In this document: in pieces, positions 25,930-34,246 of the stretch
Position numbering within the stretch: the stretch's first letter is position 1
Layout: the number at the start of each line of letters is the position of its first letter
Assembly: GCF_000298315.2 (NCBI RefSeq)
Contig: NZ_AEYE02000036.1
Location: forward strand, 124,001 to 188,000
Direction: 5' to 3'
DNA: 64,000 nucleotides
Origin: Rhizobium grahamii CCGE 502
GTDB taxonomy: Bacteria; Pseudomonadota; Alphaproteobacteria; Rhizobiales; Rhizobiaceae
The notes under the pieces: generated by a model
Seen by the model: only the letters and a program-made list of their open reading frames with translations
What the model was told of the DNA's origin: nothing
Databases searched by the model: none
Position numbers and translations under genes: made by a program

Positions 25930-27636
25930 TCAATCGTGACCTGTCTTCATCTCCCGAACCTGCTGCATGACCTGCTCCAGATTGTAGCTTGCAGGGCTCT
26001 GAAGCGGCGGGAAGTCGATGTAGGTCTCGAGATGCTTCAGCCACAACTGCTGACCGATGGGAAGGATGTTCCAGTCATAGACATAGGCGGTGGACGGTGA
26101 CGCGATGGCGCCGCCTGTACCGAAGAGCGTCTTCAACTGTTGTCCGACCGAGGTTTCGAACGGGTCGCGCTTGATGTTGACGACCTGCGTCCAGGCGTAC
26201 GGCATGACTCCGGTGATGAAGCCCGCCGGGTCGTCGGACACCATGGCGAAGTACATTTTCCAGTTCTTGTAGCGGACCGCCGACGGCTCCTTGCCGGAAT
26301 AGTACAAGAAAGAGTCGCGCGCGGATGGCGACTTGCCTTCCAGGAAGTCGCGCTGGTCGATACCGTCGAGCGTCGTCTTGACGATTCCCGGATACTTGCC
26401 CGCCTCGATCTCTTTCTTCAGGCCGTCGCCCTTCGGACCGCCTGCGATATTCACAAATGTCGGCAGCCAGTCGAGCGCCGAGAACATCTCGTTCTTGACC
26501 GTACCGGGCTCGATGTGCCCAGGCCAGCGAACCACAAGCGGCGCACGCATGCCGCCTTCCCAGGTGCTGAGCTTTCCGCCCTTGAACGGGGTGGTGCCGC
26601 CATCTGGGAAGGTGATCGTCTCGGCGCCGTTGTCGGTCGTGAAGACGACGATGGTGTTGTCGAGTTCTCCCATCTCCTCGAGCCTCTTCAAAACGTAGCC
26701 GATGTTGTCGTCCATCTGCTTCATGCCGGCTTCGTTGACGCCCCAGTCCTTGCCGCCGGGCTCGCCGACCATGTTCAGATATTTGTCGGGCAGCACCGTC
26801 GTGATGTGCATGCGGGCTGGGTTGTACCAGACGAAGAACGGCTTTTTGGTTTTCTCGGGGTCATTCCTGTCGAGGAAATCGATGACCTTGCCCGAGATCT
26901 CTTCGTCAATCGTCTTGGAGCGCTCGAGCGTCAGCGGCCCTTCGTCCTTGCAGCTTTGATTCGCCGGGGATCCGTCGGACGATATGCACGAAAGCATCGG
27001 ACGCGGGGGCGTCAGGCAAGTAGTGGTCTTCGGGTCCACGGACGCCGGGTCTTCCGTTAAGCCGGGGATCGGCGTGTTCCTGCAGGGTGGTGCGATCCCT
27101 TGCTCGGTTGATGTCTTGTTGATGTCGGGGAAGCTCACCCCCTGCATGGCGTCGAGGTGATAGAGGTAGCCCCAAAATTCCTGGAACCCGTGTGCCGTCG
27201 GCAGGGATTCGGTGGTATCTCCGAGATGGTTTTTGCCGAACTCACCCGTGGAGTAGCCGAGATCATACAGGAACTTGGCGAGGTGAGGCGTGCCGGCCCG
27301 CAGGTAGGACGGGCTTCCGGGAATCTCCGGCAGAACCATGCCGACGCGGACCGGCTGCATGCCGGTGATGAACGCGGTCCGCCCTGCCGTGCAGCTCTGC
27401 TCGGCGTAGTAAGTCATGAACTTCGCCCCTTCGCGGCCAATGCGGTCGATATTGGGTGTTTCACCGACCGCGAGACCTTGGTGATAGATGCTCGGCTGCA
27501 TCCAGCCGATGTCGTCACCCATGATGAACAGGATGTTGGGCTTCCTGCTCTCCTGCGCATGTATTGCCGCCGTGCTCGCCAACAGGCTGCCGGCGACCGC
27601 CATTGCTGCTGTTATGAACTTTGTAGTCCGTCTCAT
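25930..27636 (-). CDS. Periplasmic arylsulfatase (Cys-type, formylglycine-dependent)
   Basis: A 568-residue type I sulfatase. The N-terminus (RRTTKFITAAMAVAGSLLAS) is a Sec signal with probable cleavage after IHA. The metal-binding start is NILFIMGDDIGWMQP, and the activation motif is SCTAGR: Cys-x-Ala-x-Arg-type, in which Cys becomes formylglycine. Further family marks are FGKNHLGD, FVWYNPARMH and VVFTTDNGAE. It would release sulfate from aromatic or other sulfate esters. The ATG at 27636 (MRRTTKF) has GAGGGAG about 8 bases upstream. It is divergent from a formylglycine-generating enzyme, its likely maturase. Confidence 0.92.
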   Translation of the reverse strand: MRRTTKFITAAMAVAGSLLASTAAIHAQESRKPNILFIMGDDIGWMQPSIYHQGLAVGETPNIDRIGREGAKFMTYYAEQSCTAGRTAFITGMQPVRVGMVLPEIPGSPSYLRAGTPHLAKFLYDLGYSTGEFGKNHLGDTTESLPTAHGFQEFWGYLYHLDAMQGVSFPDINKTSTEQGIAPPCRNTPIPGLTEDPASVDPKTTTCLTPPRPMLSCISSDGSPANQSCKDEGPLTLERSKTIDEEISGKVIDFLDRNDPEKTKKPFFVWYNPARMHITTVLPDKYLNMVGEPGGKDWGVNEAGMKQMDDNIGYVLKRLEEMGELDNTIVVFTTDNGAETITFPDGGTTPFKGGKLSTWEGGMRAPLVVRWPGHIEPGTVKNEMFSALDWLPTFVNIAGGPKGDGLKKEIEAGKYPGIVKTTLDGIDQRDFLEGKSPSARDSFLYYSGKEPSAVRYKNWKMYFAMVSDDPAGFITGVMPYAWTQVVNIKRDPFETSVGQQLKTLFGTGGAIASPSTAYVYDWNILPIGQQLWLKHLETYIDFPPLQSPASYNLEQVMQQVREMKTGHD

Positions 27637-27994
27637 TTCGAATGCTCCCTCAAGCGGTCGCCACATGGACGATCAAGGTTGGTTGAAAAAAGTAGAAGCA
27701 AAAGAGGGTTTGTCGGCGACGTCCGATTTGGCAAATTGGATACATCATTTGGGTAGAGACGCGGCTCTCGACCCGCGCGCGGTCGCCCTCGACTTGCCGA
27801 AGAGGGCATGTCCACTCTTCCATCCATTTTCTACATTGTATTAGCGTCAGCAGATATTGCCCTTTGGGGAATCAGCCGTGACGAGCGGGATGCCCATCGA
27901 GCGAATCATGACCTCCCTAAAGGGCAATAGGCAGTGGCCGACGCCGCGTGTCATAAGATGCTGACAAAGGGCACGTTCTAGCAATGAGCAGGGC
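27637..27994. promoter_or_regulatory. Divergent promoter region of sulfatase and its maturase
   Basis: About 360 bases between the two divergent starts. It must hold both promoters. A run of A and T near 27685-27750 is the AT-richest part; no operator could be defined. Confidence 0.4.
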
Positions 27995-28948
27995 ATGAGC
28001 GCAGCGGACGCACACGATGCCGGATCTGAAGGCTTGGCCTGGGTACCAGGACGAACGTTCATCATGGGGTCGAATAAGCACTATCCGGAGGAAGCCCCTG
28101 CGCATCCGGTCAAGGTGGAGGGCTTCTGGATCGATGCGACGCCTGTAACCAACCGCCAATTCGCCGCCTTCGTCAAAGCCACAGGCCATGTCACCGTCGC
28201 GGAAAAGACGCCACAGGCCGCCGACTATCCCGGAGCGCTTCCCAGAATGCTGCGGGCCGGATCTCTGGTGTTTACTCAACCCAAGACAGCCGTCGGGCCC
28301 AAAATCACACAGTGGTGGTCGTTCAAGTTCGGCGCCGACTGGCGACATCCCTACGGTGGACGTAGCGATATACGCGGAAAGCTAGATCATCCGGTCGTTC
28401 ATGTCGCCTATAGCGACGCCAAAGCATATGCGGACTGGGCGGGAATGGAGCTCCCAACCGAGGCCGAGTGGGAGCTGGCCGCCCGTGGCGGCCTCGACGA
28501 CGCCGAATTCGCCTGGGGCGACAAATTGAGCCCAGACGGAAAAATCATGGCCAACACGTGGCAGGGCAGGTTTCCCACGATGAGCACAAAGCCCGTGGGT
28601 GCCGACAGGACATCGCCCGTTGGGTCATTCCCGTCGAACGGCTATGGTATCCATGACATGATCGGCAACGTCTGGGAGTGGACGGCGGACTACTGGTCGA
28701 CGCGCCATCCAGAGCCTGCGGCGAAATCCTGCTGCATTCCCGACAACCCTCGTGGTGGAGAGCGGGAGGCGAGCTTCGATACCCGTGAACCGGAAATACG
28801 AATTCCAAGGCGCGTGCTGAAAGGCGGATCGCATCTTTGTGCGCCGAACTACTGCCGACGCTACCGTCCCGCCGCCCGCCATGCGGAACCGGAGGATACG
28901 TCCACCAGCCACGTTGGCTTCAGATGTGTTCGGCGGACCAAAATGTGA
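27995..28948 (+). CDS. Formylglycine-generating enzyme (SUMF1/FGE family)
   Basis: A 317-residue protein that oxidises the sulfatase cysteine to formylglycine. Motifs are WVPGRTFIMGSNKHYPEEAP, VEGFWIDATPVTNRQFAAFV, ELPTEAEWELAARGGLD, GNVWEWTADYW and the catalytic block KGGSHLCAPNYCRRYRPAAR. The block carries both active-site cysteines in the C-x4-C spacing of true FGEs, and the protein ends GFRCVRR. No signal peptide is visible, so it should act on the sulfatase in the cytoplasm before export. The start follows GAGCAGGGC closely. Its pairing with the arylsulfatase makes the function secure. Confidence 0.93.
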   Translation: MSAADAHDAGSEGLAWVPGRTFIMGSNKHYPEEAPAHPVKVEGFWIDATPVTNRQFAAFVKATGHVTVAEKTPQAADYPGALPRMLRAGSLVFTQPKTAVGPKITQWWSFKFGADWRHPYGGRSDIRGKLDHPVVHVAYSDAKAYADWAGMELPTEAEWELAARGGLDDAEFAWGDKLSPDGKIMANTWQGRFPTMSTKPVGADRTSPVGSFPSNGYGIHDMIGNVWEWTADYWSTRHPEPAAKSCCIPDNPRGGEREASFDTREPEIRIPRRVLKGGSHLCAPNYCRRYRPAARHAEPEDTSTSHVGFRCVRRTKM

Positions 28949-29561
28949 CGCCTCTTCTCCAGTTCGACCGTCGGGATGTGAGGATAGCGGCGAGTTTTCG
29001 TTCCAAGGGACTGACTTATCGGCCATGGGAGCGTTCTCGACGCAGATTACACCCGTTCTACGGAGCAAGCGAGGGCCGGCGCGACAGACTGGTATTGGTG
29101 CACTGTGAGCGGTTGGGCAGCGCCACGAGGACACAGACCGTCAAAAGCATCGGACCTCAGCAGGTCGCTTTTTGCACGGTCCGAATGGAAACGCCGTTTG
29201 AGGGGAGGAACCCGTCCTCAATCACACCAGCCCGTTGATTGGAGAGTTCGGTGGCGATCTGAAGCTCGAACCCGTGTTCGACGTCGTGATAGCGAGACGG
29301 CTGTGGAACGTGGTGGAACGGCTCGCGAATACAGGTGATGCGAACATGCGTGAACAAATCTGCAAAGCCTGTCCACTCGTGCACTTCTCTCAGCAGCAAA
29401 CTTCCACCAGCGGATACATCTCGGTGATCTAGGCACTCAATTCCTCGACGGCCACCGGGACTCCGCCGGCGGTTGGTGTGAGATCCAATTTCCCGCCTCA
29501 ACACGAACTCCTTCGAGCTTTCCGGACCGTGCTCTGTGCACCAGACGCTTCAGGTTGAAGT
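28949..29561. other. Intergenic left of the IS630 element
   Basis: About 610 bases. A plus-strand stretch (LKLEPVFDVVIARRLWNVVE, then MREQICKACPLVHFSQQQ) reads like protein but has no good start and stops at 29432; it may be a gene remnant. No family is recognised. Confidence 0.35.
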
Positions 29562-30619
29562 CTAGAGCATCGCACTTGAATTGAGAATCGAGTGGGGTTT
29601 TCACGAGGGTATCGGTGTGATTCACTGCGGTTGGAGGTGAATCACATGGGTAAATCTCATTCTGTTGATCTTCGTCAGCGTGTTGTTTCCATGGTCGCTA
29701 GCGGCCAATCACGGCGAGCGGCTGCCCGTCATTTCGCAATTAGCGACAGCAGTGCGATCAAACTGCTGCAACGCCGGGAGCGGACCGGGCTGATAACCCC
29801 CGCGCGTCAAGGAAGGCCACCAGGTGCCGGGAAACTGTCGGCGTTTCGCGATTTCCTAGTCGCACAGGTCGAAGGCAAACCGGATATCACCATGCCAGAG
29901 CTTGCCCGTCGCCTTGACGATGAACATGGGTTGGTCATTCCACCATCGTCCCTGTCGCGGTTTCTGATAACGCAGGGATACACATATAAAAAAACAAATA
30001 TTGGCGTCGGAACGCGCTCGCGCTGATATCCGAAACGATCGTGATGTCTGGATTTCGAAACGCCAACCCCGGATGCGATTTGAACCGCATCGACTTGTTT
30101 TCTTGGACGAAACCTCAGTGAACACAAAGATGGTGAGGCTGCGCGGGCGCTCCCCGCGCGGCGAGCGTCTCATCACGGATGCTCCCTTTGGCCATTGGGG
30201 GACACAGACATTCATTGCAGGCTTGCGCTGTTTCGGTCTTACTGCGCCCTGGATTATCGACAGGCCGATGAACCGGGAAATCTTCGACACCTACATAGAG
30301 ACCCAGCTTGCGCCGACACTCCAACCAGGCAATGTCGTCATCCTGGATAATCTTCGCGTTCACAAAAGCGATAAAGCCAACGCCTGCCTCAAGGAGGTTG
30401 GCGCGTGGTTCCTGTTTTTGCCGCCTTATTCGCCAGATTTGAATCCGATCGAAATGGCCTTCGCCAAAATTAAGGCCCATCTCAGAGCCGCCGCCGCTCG
30501 CACATTTGACGCACTCTCAAATGCGCTCGGATCAATCTGCAACCTCTTCAATAGCCAAGAATGTCGAAACTATTTTACAGCCGCAGGCTATGGGTTCGAT
30601 TAAACGTACGGCGCTCTAG
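29562..30619 (+). mobile_element. IS630-family insertion sequence (about 1.06 kb)
   Basis: The ends lie at CTAG sites (29562-29565 and 30616-30619), the usual target of the IS870/IS630 group, which duplicates TA. The left end CTAGAGCATCGCACTTGAAT and the inverted right end CTAGAGCGCCGTACGTTTAA share most positions, so they are the terminal repeats. Inside are two overlapping transposase frames on the plus strand. Both ends and both frames are present, so the element may be recent. Confidence 0.85.
29646..30603 (+). CDS. IS630-family transposase, two frames joined by a frameshift
   Basis: The first frame (29646-30026) carries helix-turn-helix domains ([19 protein letters not shown], then [19 protein letters not shown]). 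The second (about 30001-30603) carries the DDE catalytic domain: [12 protein letters not shown] (first Asp), [12 protein letters not shown] (second Asp) and [18 protein letters not shown] (Glu). The frames meet at a run of seven A (29989-29995) followed by C, where a +1 shift turns YKKTNIG into [14 protein letters not shown], the expected sequence. Programmed frameshifting is known in this family, so the pair may be functional; an inactivating indel in the A-run is the alternative. Confidence 0.85.
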
Positions 30620-30942
30620 CATCTGACGGGCTTCGGAAAGCCACAGCGCCAAGTTTGGACCCCAATCCGAGACTATCGTCCTCCTTCGACGTGATAAAGG
30701 GTGTCTGCGGCATCAGATGCTCGTCAATGGGCCGGAAAGATCGGGTGCCATCGACCCTTTCGATATGATTGAGGAAGGATAATATCTGGTTATTCGGGCC
30801 CGATCCGGACGAAGCCCTTGTTGGTCGCGCCTATCTGCATCACCGTCCGGTCGCTGCGTGCTTACAAGGTACCCCTGCCCTGTAGGGGGTGTGGAAAAAG
30901 AGCCATAACTCGAGCGAACTTGCAAATCCCGTCGACCCAGCG
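30620..30942. other. Intergenic right of the IS630 element
   Basis: About 320 bases. Short frames on both strands (for example a minus-strand MQIGATNKGFVRIGPE) look like broken coding sequence, but no family is recognised. Confidence 0.35.
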
Positions 30943-31782
30943 TCAGAGCTTGTGTTGCTCGACCGCGGTGAAGCGCAATGCCCTTCCATCAGTCGCAACC
31001 AAGCTGTCCATCTCCCTTTCGAGTTGGTCGCGGTCGTCAATGCCCCGCAACAGACGACCAGCAAGCGCATCGTAACGGCCGGAAGCGATGTCCGCTATCA
31101 GACGTGCAGCACGAGAAGGCTCGACGTTGACGCCGTCGTCGAAGAGCTTCTGAATGCCTGGTAGATAGGTTTTGCCAGCCTCCGACGACAGCTGCATTTC
31201 GGTCATCGCGGTTCGGACAAGCCCCGGGTCTACCGCGAAGGCGCGCACGTTTTGGGCAATCGTCGTATCGTTGAGACACTCGGTCAGGCGCATTACCGCA
31301 GCTTTACTGGCGGCATAACCGGAGCCATTTGGAAAGCTGTTGCCTGTTCCACCACCGACCAGGTTGACGATGCGGCCCTTGCCGCGCGCCAACATTGTTG
31401 GAGATGCCGCGCGGGAAGTGTGGAAGGTGCCGCGCAGATTGATCTCTACATCCCGCCACCAGACGAGCGGATCACACTCCCATACCGGACCGAAAGCCTG
31501 GAACGAGCCATGGTTGTTGACCAGTGTATCGACTGGACCCAATTCGGACACAATCCGGGCAAAAGCGCTTTCGACGGCGCTATACTCGGTAACGTCGGTG
31601 GTCACGGCGATCGCTCGCCCGCCCTCGCCTTCAATCAGCGCGACCGTTTCCTCGATCTCAGTCGCTGTTCGCGCAAGCACGGCAATCTTGGCGCCCTCCC
31701 GCGCTTGGTGCAGTGCGATCTCCCGACCAATTCCTCTACCGCCACCGGTTACGACTGCTACAGTGTCCGTAAGCCGGGCCAT
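30943..31782 (-). CDS. Short-chain dehydrogenase/reductase (SDR)
   Basis: A 279-residue Rossmann oxidoreductase. The NAD(P) motif is VVTGGGRGIGREIA, followed by VDTLVNNHGSF. The catalytic Tyr and Lys are in GYAASKAAVMRL. The usual serine of the tetrad is not obvious: the strand reads RIVNLVGGGTGNSFPN. The segment DPGLVRTAM fits a classical SDR. The ATG at 31782 (MARLTDTVAVVTGG) is chosen because GAGGAG lies 7-8 bases upstream. It stands alone; the substrate is unknown. Confidence 0.88.
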   Translation of the reverse strand: MARLTDTVAVVTGGGRGIGREIALHQAREGAKIAVLARTATEIEETVALIEGEGGRAIAVTTDVTEYSAVESAFARIVSELGPVDTLVNNHGSFQAFGPVWECDPLVWWRDVEINLRGTFHTSRAASPTMLARGKGRIVNLVGGGTGNSFPNGSGYAASKAAVMRLTECLNDTTIAQNVRAFAVDPGLVRTAMTEMQLSSEAGKTYLPGIQKLFDDGVNVEPSRAARLIADIASGRYDALAGRLLRGIDDRDQLEREMDSLVATDGRALRFTAVEQHKL

Positions 31783-32482
31783 TTTTCTACTCCTCATTCG
31801 GTTATGGGGTCGGTTAGCCCTCGCCAGTATGTAGACGATACTGCGTGATGATCAATGCTTTCGCCCGGCGTGCGAGTAGGCCACTAGACGATAATCAGGT
31901 AACAACGGAGAGTTGAGCTATGACGGAGCAAAGGTCCCCGCCTTGATGGGAGCGGAATCTGGGTCCCGTCATTCGCCTCTGGCGCTCTTGAACGGATCAG
32001 AACCCTCGACCCTGTTGCTACAAAAGCTATCAGTTTGAAATTCGTTGGTCACGGACGTCGGCTTTGCTTGGTCGAATGATCGATTTGGGGCCGATTCCCC
32101 ACCATCTCCTCGGAGGAAACCCCAACACGAATAGCGGACGCCGGGATTCTTGCCGTCGAGGCCAGGAAGCGGCCCGTTGCGGCCACTACTCCGCGGCAAT
32201 TCTGTCCGTAGGGCAATGCCGAAAAATGCCAAATTTAGGCTTCCGCACTCTGCCGCCTTCGGTATTGCCAACCGATCTTGATGAGATCAAGATAGCATCT
32301 GCCGAGATGGATGGAGGGGATAGTGGCGCGGCGGGTTCGCGCAACATCATCTTGGGGGCGCGATGAGGAGGGTAGGCTCGGTGCACCGCGCGGGTGACGT
32401 TCAAGGACGTCGAACCAGCCTGGGTGCAGCGCTTCTCGGCGACACGCCGATTGGCATCGCAAGTGAGGGGGCACATGCGAAT
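31783..32482. other. Intergenic before the binding-protein/cyclase pair, with a caspase-tail remnant
   Basis: About 700 bases. On the minus strand near 32500-32410 the sequence IRMCPLTCDANRRVAEKRC strongly resembles the C-terminal tail of the caspase-like protein at 15.7 kb (RICPLICDSNHQERDGRC). The rest shows no gene. The remnant overlaps the start of the binding-protein gene by a few bases. Confidence 0.5.
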
Positions 32483-34210
32483 ATGAGTATAGCGCAACGC
32501 CTTGTCGTTCTGGCAACAATTCTGCTGTTGGCGGCTGTCCCGCAGCCTTCCCATTCGACTGACCGGACCCTGAAGCTCCTGCTCTGGCAGGCCCCCAGCA
32601 TCCTCAACCCGCATCTGGCCCCCGGTGTGAAGGATCAGACGGCCAGCCGCATCATCTATGAACCATTAGCGAGTTTCGATAGCGAAGGACATTTGGTTAC
32701 GTTTCTCGCGGCGGATGTCCCATCCTTGACCAACGGTCAGGTCGCAAAAGACGGTAGGTCGGTTATTTGGAAGCTGAAACCAAACGTGAAATGGTCCGAC
32801 GGCGTTGCCTTCACCGCCAGGGACGTCGTCTTCACTTATTCCTACATCACCAATCCCGATGTCGGCTCATCGAGCGTCGGGACCTACAAGTCGGTCGACA
32901 AGGTCGAAGCGCTTGACGATCTGACGGTCAAAGTGACGTTCAAGAACGTCGATCCCGCCTGGGCGCTGCCCTTTGTCGGCATACAGGGCACCATCCTCCC
33001 GGAGCATGTCTTTGCCCCCTACAACAACAAGGCAGCCGTGGACGCTCCGCCCAACCTGAAGCCCATCGGGACCGGGCCGTATCGTCTCAAGGAGTTCCGC
33101 ACGGAAGATGTTCTGCTGATAGGCGACGATGTCGTCAACACGGTGAAGATCATCTACGAGCCCAATCCTGAATACCGCGATCGGGCGCGTCAGGGATTTG
33201 ACGAAGTGACTTTGCAGGGTGGCGGCGATGCCAAGATGGCCGCCAAGGCGGTGCTCGGCACGGGCGTCGTCGACTACGCGTGGAACCTGCAGATCGGCGA
33301 TGCCGAGTTGCAGGAACAGGAAGCCAAGCACATCGGCAAGGTGGCGCTCTACTTTGGCTCCTACGTCGAGCGCCTCATGCTGAATTTCACCGACCCGAAC
33401 CGCGAGACTTCGGACGGCGAGCGGGCGAGCCTGCAGTTCGCCAACCCGATCCTTGCCGATGCCAAAGTGAGGCTCGCCTTGGCGAAAGCTGTCGACCGCA
33501 ACAAGATCGCCGCGCTTTACGGGAGGACTGGCCGGCCAACCGCAAACCTCCTGGTCGCCCCCGTTCTCTATAATTCTCGCAACACCACCTGGGAATTCGA
33601 TCCCGACAAGGCTCGGGCGCTTTTGGACGAGGCGGGCTGGCGCGACACCAACGGCGACGGCATCCGGGATAAGAGCGGTCTTCCCTTGACCCTTCTTTTC
33701 CAGACCTCGGTCAACGCGGTTCGCCAGAAGACCCAGGCGATCATCGCCGCCGATCTGGCTGCGATCGGCATTAAGGTCGAGGACAAGCAGATCGATTCGA
33801 GCGTCTTCTTCTCGCCTTCACCGGATATCCTTAATACCAGCCAGCATTTCTACGCGGATCTTGAGGAGTTCGCGACCGGCAACAAGAGCCCCGATCCGGG
33901 AAGCTATATGGTCAAGTGGACCTGCGCGGAGGCCGCTCAGAAAAGCAACAACTGGTCCGGGCTGAACGAGTCCCGCTATTGCAGCGACAAGTACGATGCG
34001 CTGTTCCGCGCATCGGAAACGGAAATCGATCCGGAAAAGCGGATTGGCCTGTTCGTGGAGATGAACGACCTCCTGATTGCTGACTCCGCGGTCACTCCCA
34101 TTGTCGAGTGGGCAAACGTCCCCGGTCTTCGCAACGATATCGTCGGCTTCGATCCCACGCCCTGGGATTCCGAGACGTGGAACATCGCGGACTGGCGGCG
34201 CACGCCATGA
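32483..34210 (+). CDS. Oligopeptide-type ABC substrate-binding protein (SBP_bac_5)
   Basis: A 575-residue periplasmic protein. The N-terminus IAQRLVVLATILLLAAVP is a Sec signal with cleavage near SHSTD. Family marks of DppA/OppA-type proteins follow: LLWQAPSILNPHLAPG, RIIYEPLASFDSEG, KLKPNVKWSDGVAFTARDVV, and GTGPYRLKEFR. The ATG at 32483 has GAGGGGG about 11 bases upstream. No permease or ATPase accompanies it. Instead a transmembrane adenylate cyclase begins 36 bases downstream, so the protein may be a ligand sensor rather than a transporter component. Confidence 0.88.
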   Translation: MSIAQRLVVLATILLLAAVPQPSHSTDRTLKLLLWQAPSILNPHLAPGVKDQTASRIIYEPLASFDSEGHLVTFLAADVPSLTNGQVAKDGRSVIWKLKPNVKWSDGVAFTARDVVFTYSYITNPDVGSSSVGTYKSVDKVEALDDLTVKVTFKNVDPAWALPFVGIQGTILPEHVFAPYNNKAAVDAPPNLKPIGTGPYRLKEFRTEDVLLIGDDVVNTVKIIYEPNPEYRDRARQGFDEVTLQGGGDAKMAAKAVLGTGVVDYAWNLQIGDAELQEQEAKHIGKVALYFGSYVERLMLNFTDPNRETSDGERASLQFANPILADAKVRLALAKAVDRNKIAALYGRTGRPTANLLVAPVLYNSRNTTWEFDPDKARALLDEAGWRDTNGDGIRDKSGLPLTLLFQTSVNAVRQKTQAIIAADLAAIGIKVEDKQIDSSVFFSPSPDILNTSQHFYADLEEFATGNKSPDPGSYMVKWTCAEAAQKSNNWSGLNESRYCSDKYDALFRASETEIDPEKRIGLFVEMNDLLIADSAVTPIVEWANVPGLRNDIVGFDPTPWDSETWNIADWRRTP

Positions 34211-34246
34211 GCGACCAAAGCTAGAGGCACGGAACACGAGGAGTCT

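Noticed and set aside
22000-26000. CRISPR-like or integron-like array suggested by repeated GC hairpins
   Set aside because: The repeats are terminators of paralogous transcripts, with irregular spacing and different content between them; no cas or integrase gene is present.
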